This document shows positions 5,737-6,427 of a stretch of 6,427 nucleotides of DNA, piece after piece. The stretch lies in NCBI RefSeq assembly GCF_028618695.1, contig NZ_JAQIVI010000348.1:1-6427 (forward strand), written 5' to 3'. Both the position numbers and the translations under genes were made by a program. This DNA is from Natrinema soli. Lineage in GTDB: Archaea; Halobacteriota; Halobacteria; Halobacteriales; Natrialbaceae. How positions within the stretch are numbered: the stretch's first letter is position 1; every line of letters starts with the position of its first letter. The notes beneath the pieces are model-generated. The model was not told the origin of the DNA. It made no database searches and saw only the letters and a program-made list of their open reading frames with translations.

Positions 5737-5761
5737 GTTCGTTGGGAAGTAGTGCTTGTCT

Positions 5762-6220
5762 ATGCCCCAGTCCTCCGCTCCGGAATCCGCTGTCCCCGCC
5801 GACCCGTCGTGGCGGTATGGCGTCTACCTGTTTCCGCTCGGACCCCTTTCGATGCTCTGTTCCTACGGTGGGCTCTGGCTCTTCACTCGAGCGACCGACG
5901 CGGAGTCGATCGGCGTTGGGATCGCTGCCTTCGTCGCGACCGTCCTCGCTGGATGGCTGTCGTACCTGTTCGCCGCTATCGTTGCGATAGCGCTATCCAT
6001 GGACGCACGTGCGCTTCGCGATCACCCGACGTGGAATTCCACCCCCTGGCTCGCGGTCGGGGCCGGACTCGTCCACTTTTCCGGGGCAGTACTGGCAGTT
6101 CCGTACCTGCTCTCGGTCCCGGCGATCGCGTACTACGTATACCGGCGGCGACAGCACGTCGGCAGTGGCGGCGGGCGCGGGTCGGCCGTGTCGGCACGTG
6201 ATCGGCCGACACTCGAGTAG
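5762..6220 (+). CDS. Uncharacterised multi-helix membrane protein
   Basis: The protein has 152 residues from ATG 5762. A 19-residue polar N-terminus rich in Ser, Ala and Pro precedes hydrophobic segments at about 20-41, 51-79 and 96-127. The last is long and contains prolines at 114 and 120, so three or four membrane helices are likely. A YRRRQH basic cluster at about 127-132 ends the membrane part, and the positive-inside rule puts this C-terminus in the cytoplasm. The tail is Gly/Ser/Arg-rich. No catalytic motif is visible and I do not recognise the family. Codon use is GC-rich and typical of the genome. It has its own TATA-like region and lies 139 bases after the glycosylase gene and 51 bases before hisH, so a shared function with either is not implied. 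Confidence 0.75.
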   Translation: MPQSSAPESAVPADPSWRYGVYLFPLGPLSMLCSYGGLWLFTRATDAESIGVGIAAFVATVLAGWLSYLFAAIVAIALSMDARALRDHPTWNSTPWLAVGAGLVHFSGAVLAVPYLLSVPAIAYYVYRRRQHVGSGGGRGSAVSARDRPTLE

Positions 6221-6271
6221 CAGGATTGCGCGAACGGTAACGCACTTCAACGCGCTCCACCAAGCACCAGT

Positions 6272-6427
6272 ATGAGCACCGTTTCGTCTCCACAGGAGCA
6301 GTCCCTCGCCTCCGTCGTCATCGTCGACTACGGGCTGGGGAACCTCCGCAGTGCCACTCGCGGCCTCGAGCGCGCGGGTGCCGACGTCGAGATCACCGAC
6401 GACCCCGCGGCGTTCGCGGCGGCCGAC
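6272..6427 (+). CDS. hisH: Imidazole glycerol phosphate synthase glutaminase subunit HisH (5' part, cut by window end)
   Basis: The first 52 residues are visible. After a 14-residue polar N-terminus comes [20 protein letters not shown] (15-34), the standard start of the class-I glutamine amidotransferase fold in HisH, then [12 protein letters not shown]. HisH releases ammonia from glutamine and passes it to HisF, which makes imidazole glycerol phosphate and AICAR in histidine synthesis. The catalytic Cys, His and Glu would lie beyond the window. The N-terminal extension before the first strand is about ten residues longer than in most bacterial HisH. A later start is possible, but no ATG or GTG stands closer in frame before VVIVDYG. 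No strong promoter is visible in the 51-base gap upstream. Confidence 0.92.
   Translation, partial: MSTVSSPQEQSLASVVIVDYGLGNLRSATRGLERAGADVEITDDPAAFAAAD

Noticed and set aside
5659..6201. Plus-strand frame of 180 residues overlapping the membrane protein at 5762
   Set aside because: After the first 25 or so residues it is Arg/Pro/Ser-rich nonsense in another frame of the membrane-protein gene, and its start lies upstream of the TATA-like region.
1..6427. CRISPR array, tRNA or rRNA gene
   Set aside because: I saw no regularly spaced direct repeats, no cloverleaf with a T-arm motif and no rRNA-like stretch on either strand.

Overview
The window looks like chromosomal DNA from a haloarchaeon, probably of the Natrialbales type (inferred). 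Coding DNA is GC-rich and the proteins are acidic and rich in Asp and Glu. Several genes have TATA-like boxes about 26-28 bases before the start codon, as expected for leaderless haloarchaeal transcripts. The gene content is archaeal: Tsr3, ribosomal protein L40e, DUF5786, DUF99 and a type-4 uracil-DNA glycosylase. The hexamer CTCGAG occurs 26 times, a bias common in this group.

Layout, left to right. Bases 2-640 (+) are the 3' end of an acidic protein I cannot firmly identify. Bases 709-1212 (+) encode the rRNA-modifying enzyme Tsr3 and 1366-1515 (+) encode 49-residue ribosomal protein L40e, so these two form a small ribosome-related cluster. L40e converges on a metallo-beta-lactamase-fold hydrolase (2247-1621, -), and each has its own hairpin terminator in the 105-base gap. 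A divergent control region (2248-2489) follows. Next come a SHOCT-domain membrane protein (2490-2996, +) and a small winged-helix regulator (3130-3444, +).

Bases about 2345-3680 differ from the rest. They are more AT-rich, lack CTCGAG, and are bracketed by two inverted copies of a 31-base sequence (2356-2386 and 3494-3524, 25 of 31 identical). This suggests a small inserted or exchanged unit carrying the SHOCT and regulator genes. It is the least explained structure in the window.

The right part returns to core-genome character. DUF5786 (3684-3878) and DUF99 (3878-4453) are joined by a TGATG overlap. A tiny two-helix membrane protein (4591-4801) is interrupted by a one-base frameshift at a run of six G. 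It is followed by about 220 bases without a clear gene, then type-4 uracil-DNA glycosylase (5026-5622), an unrecognised multi-helix membrane protein (5762-6220), and the 5' end of hisH (6272 onward), the glutaminase subunit of imidazole glycerol phosphate synthase. Apart from Tsr3/L40e and DUF5786/DUF99, the genes appear to be independent transcription units.
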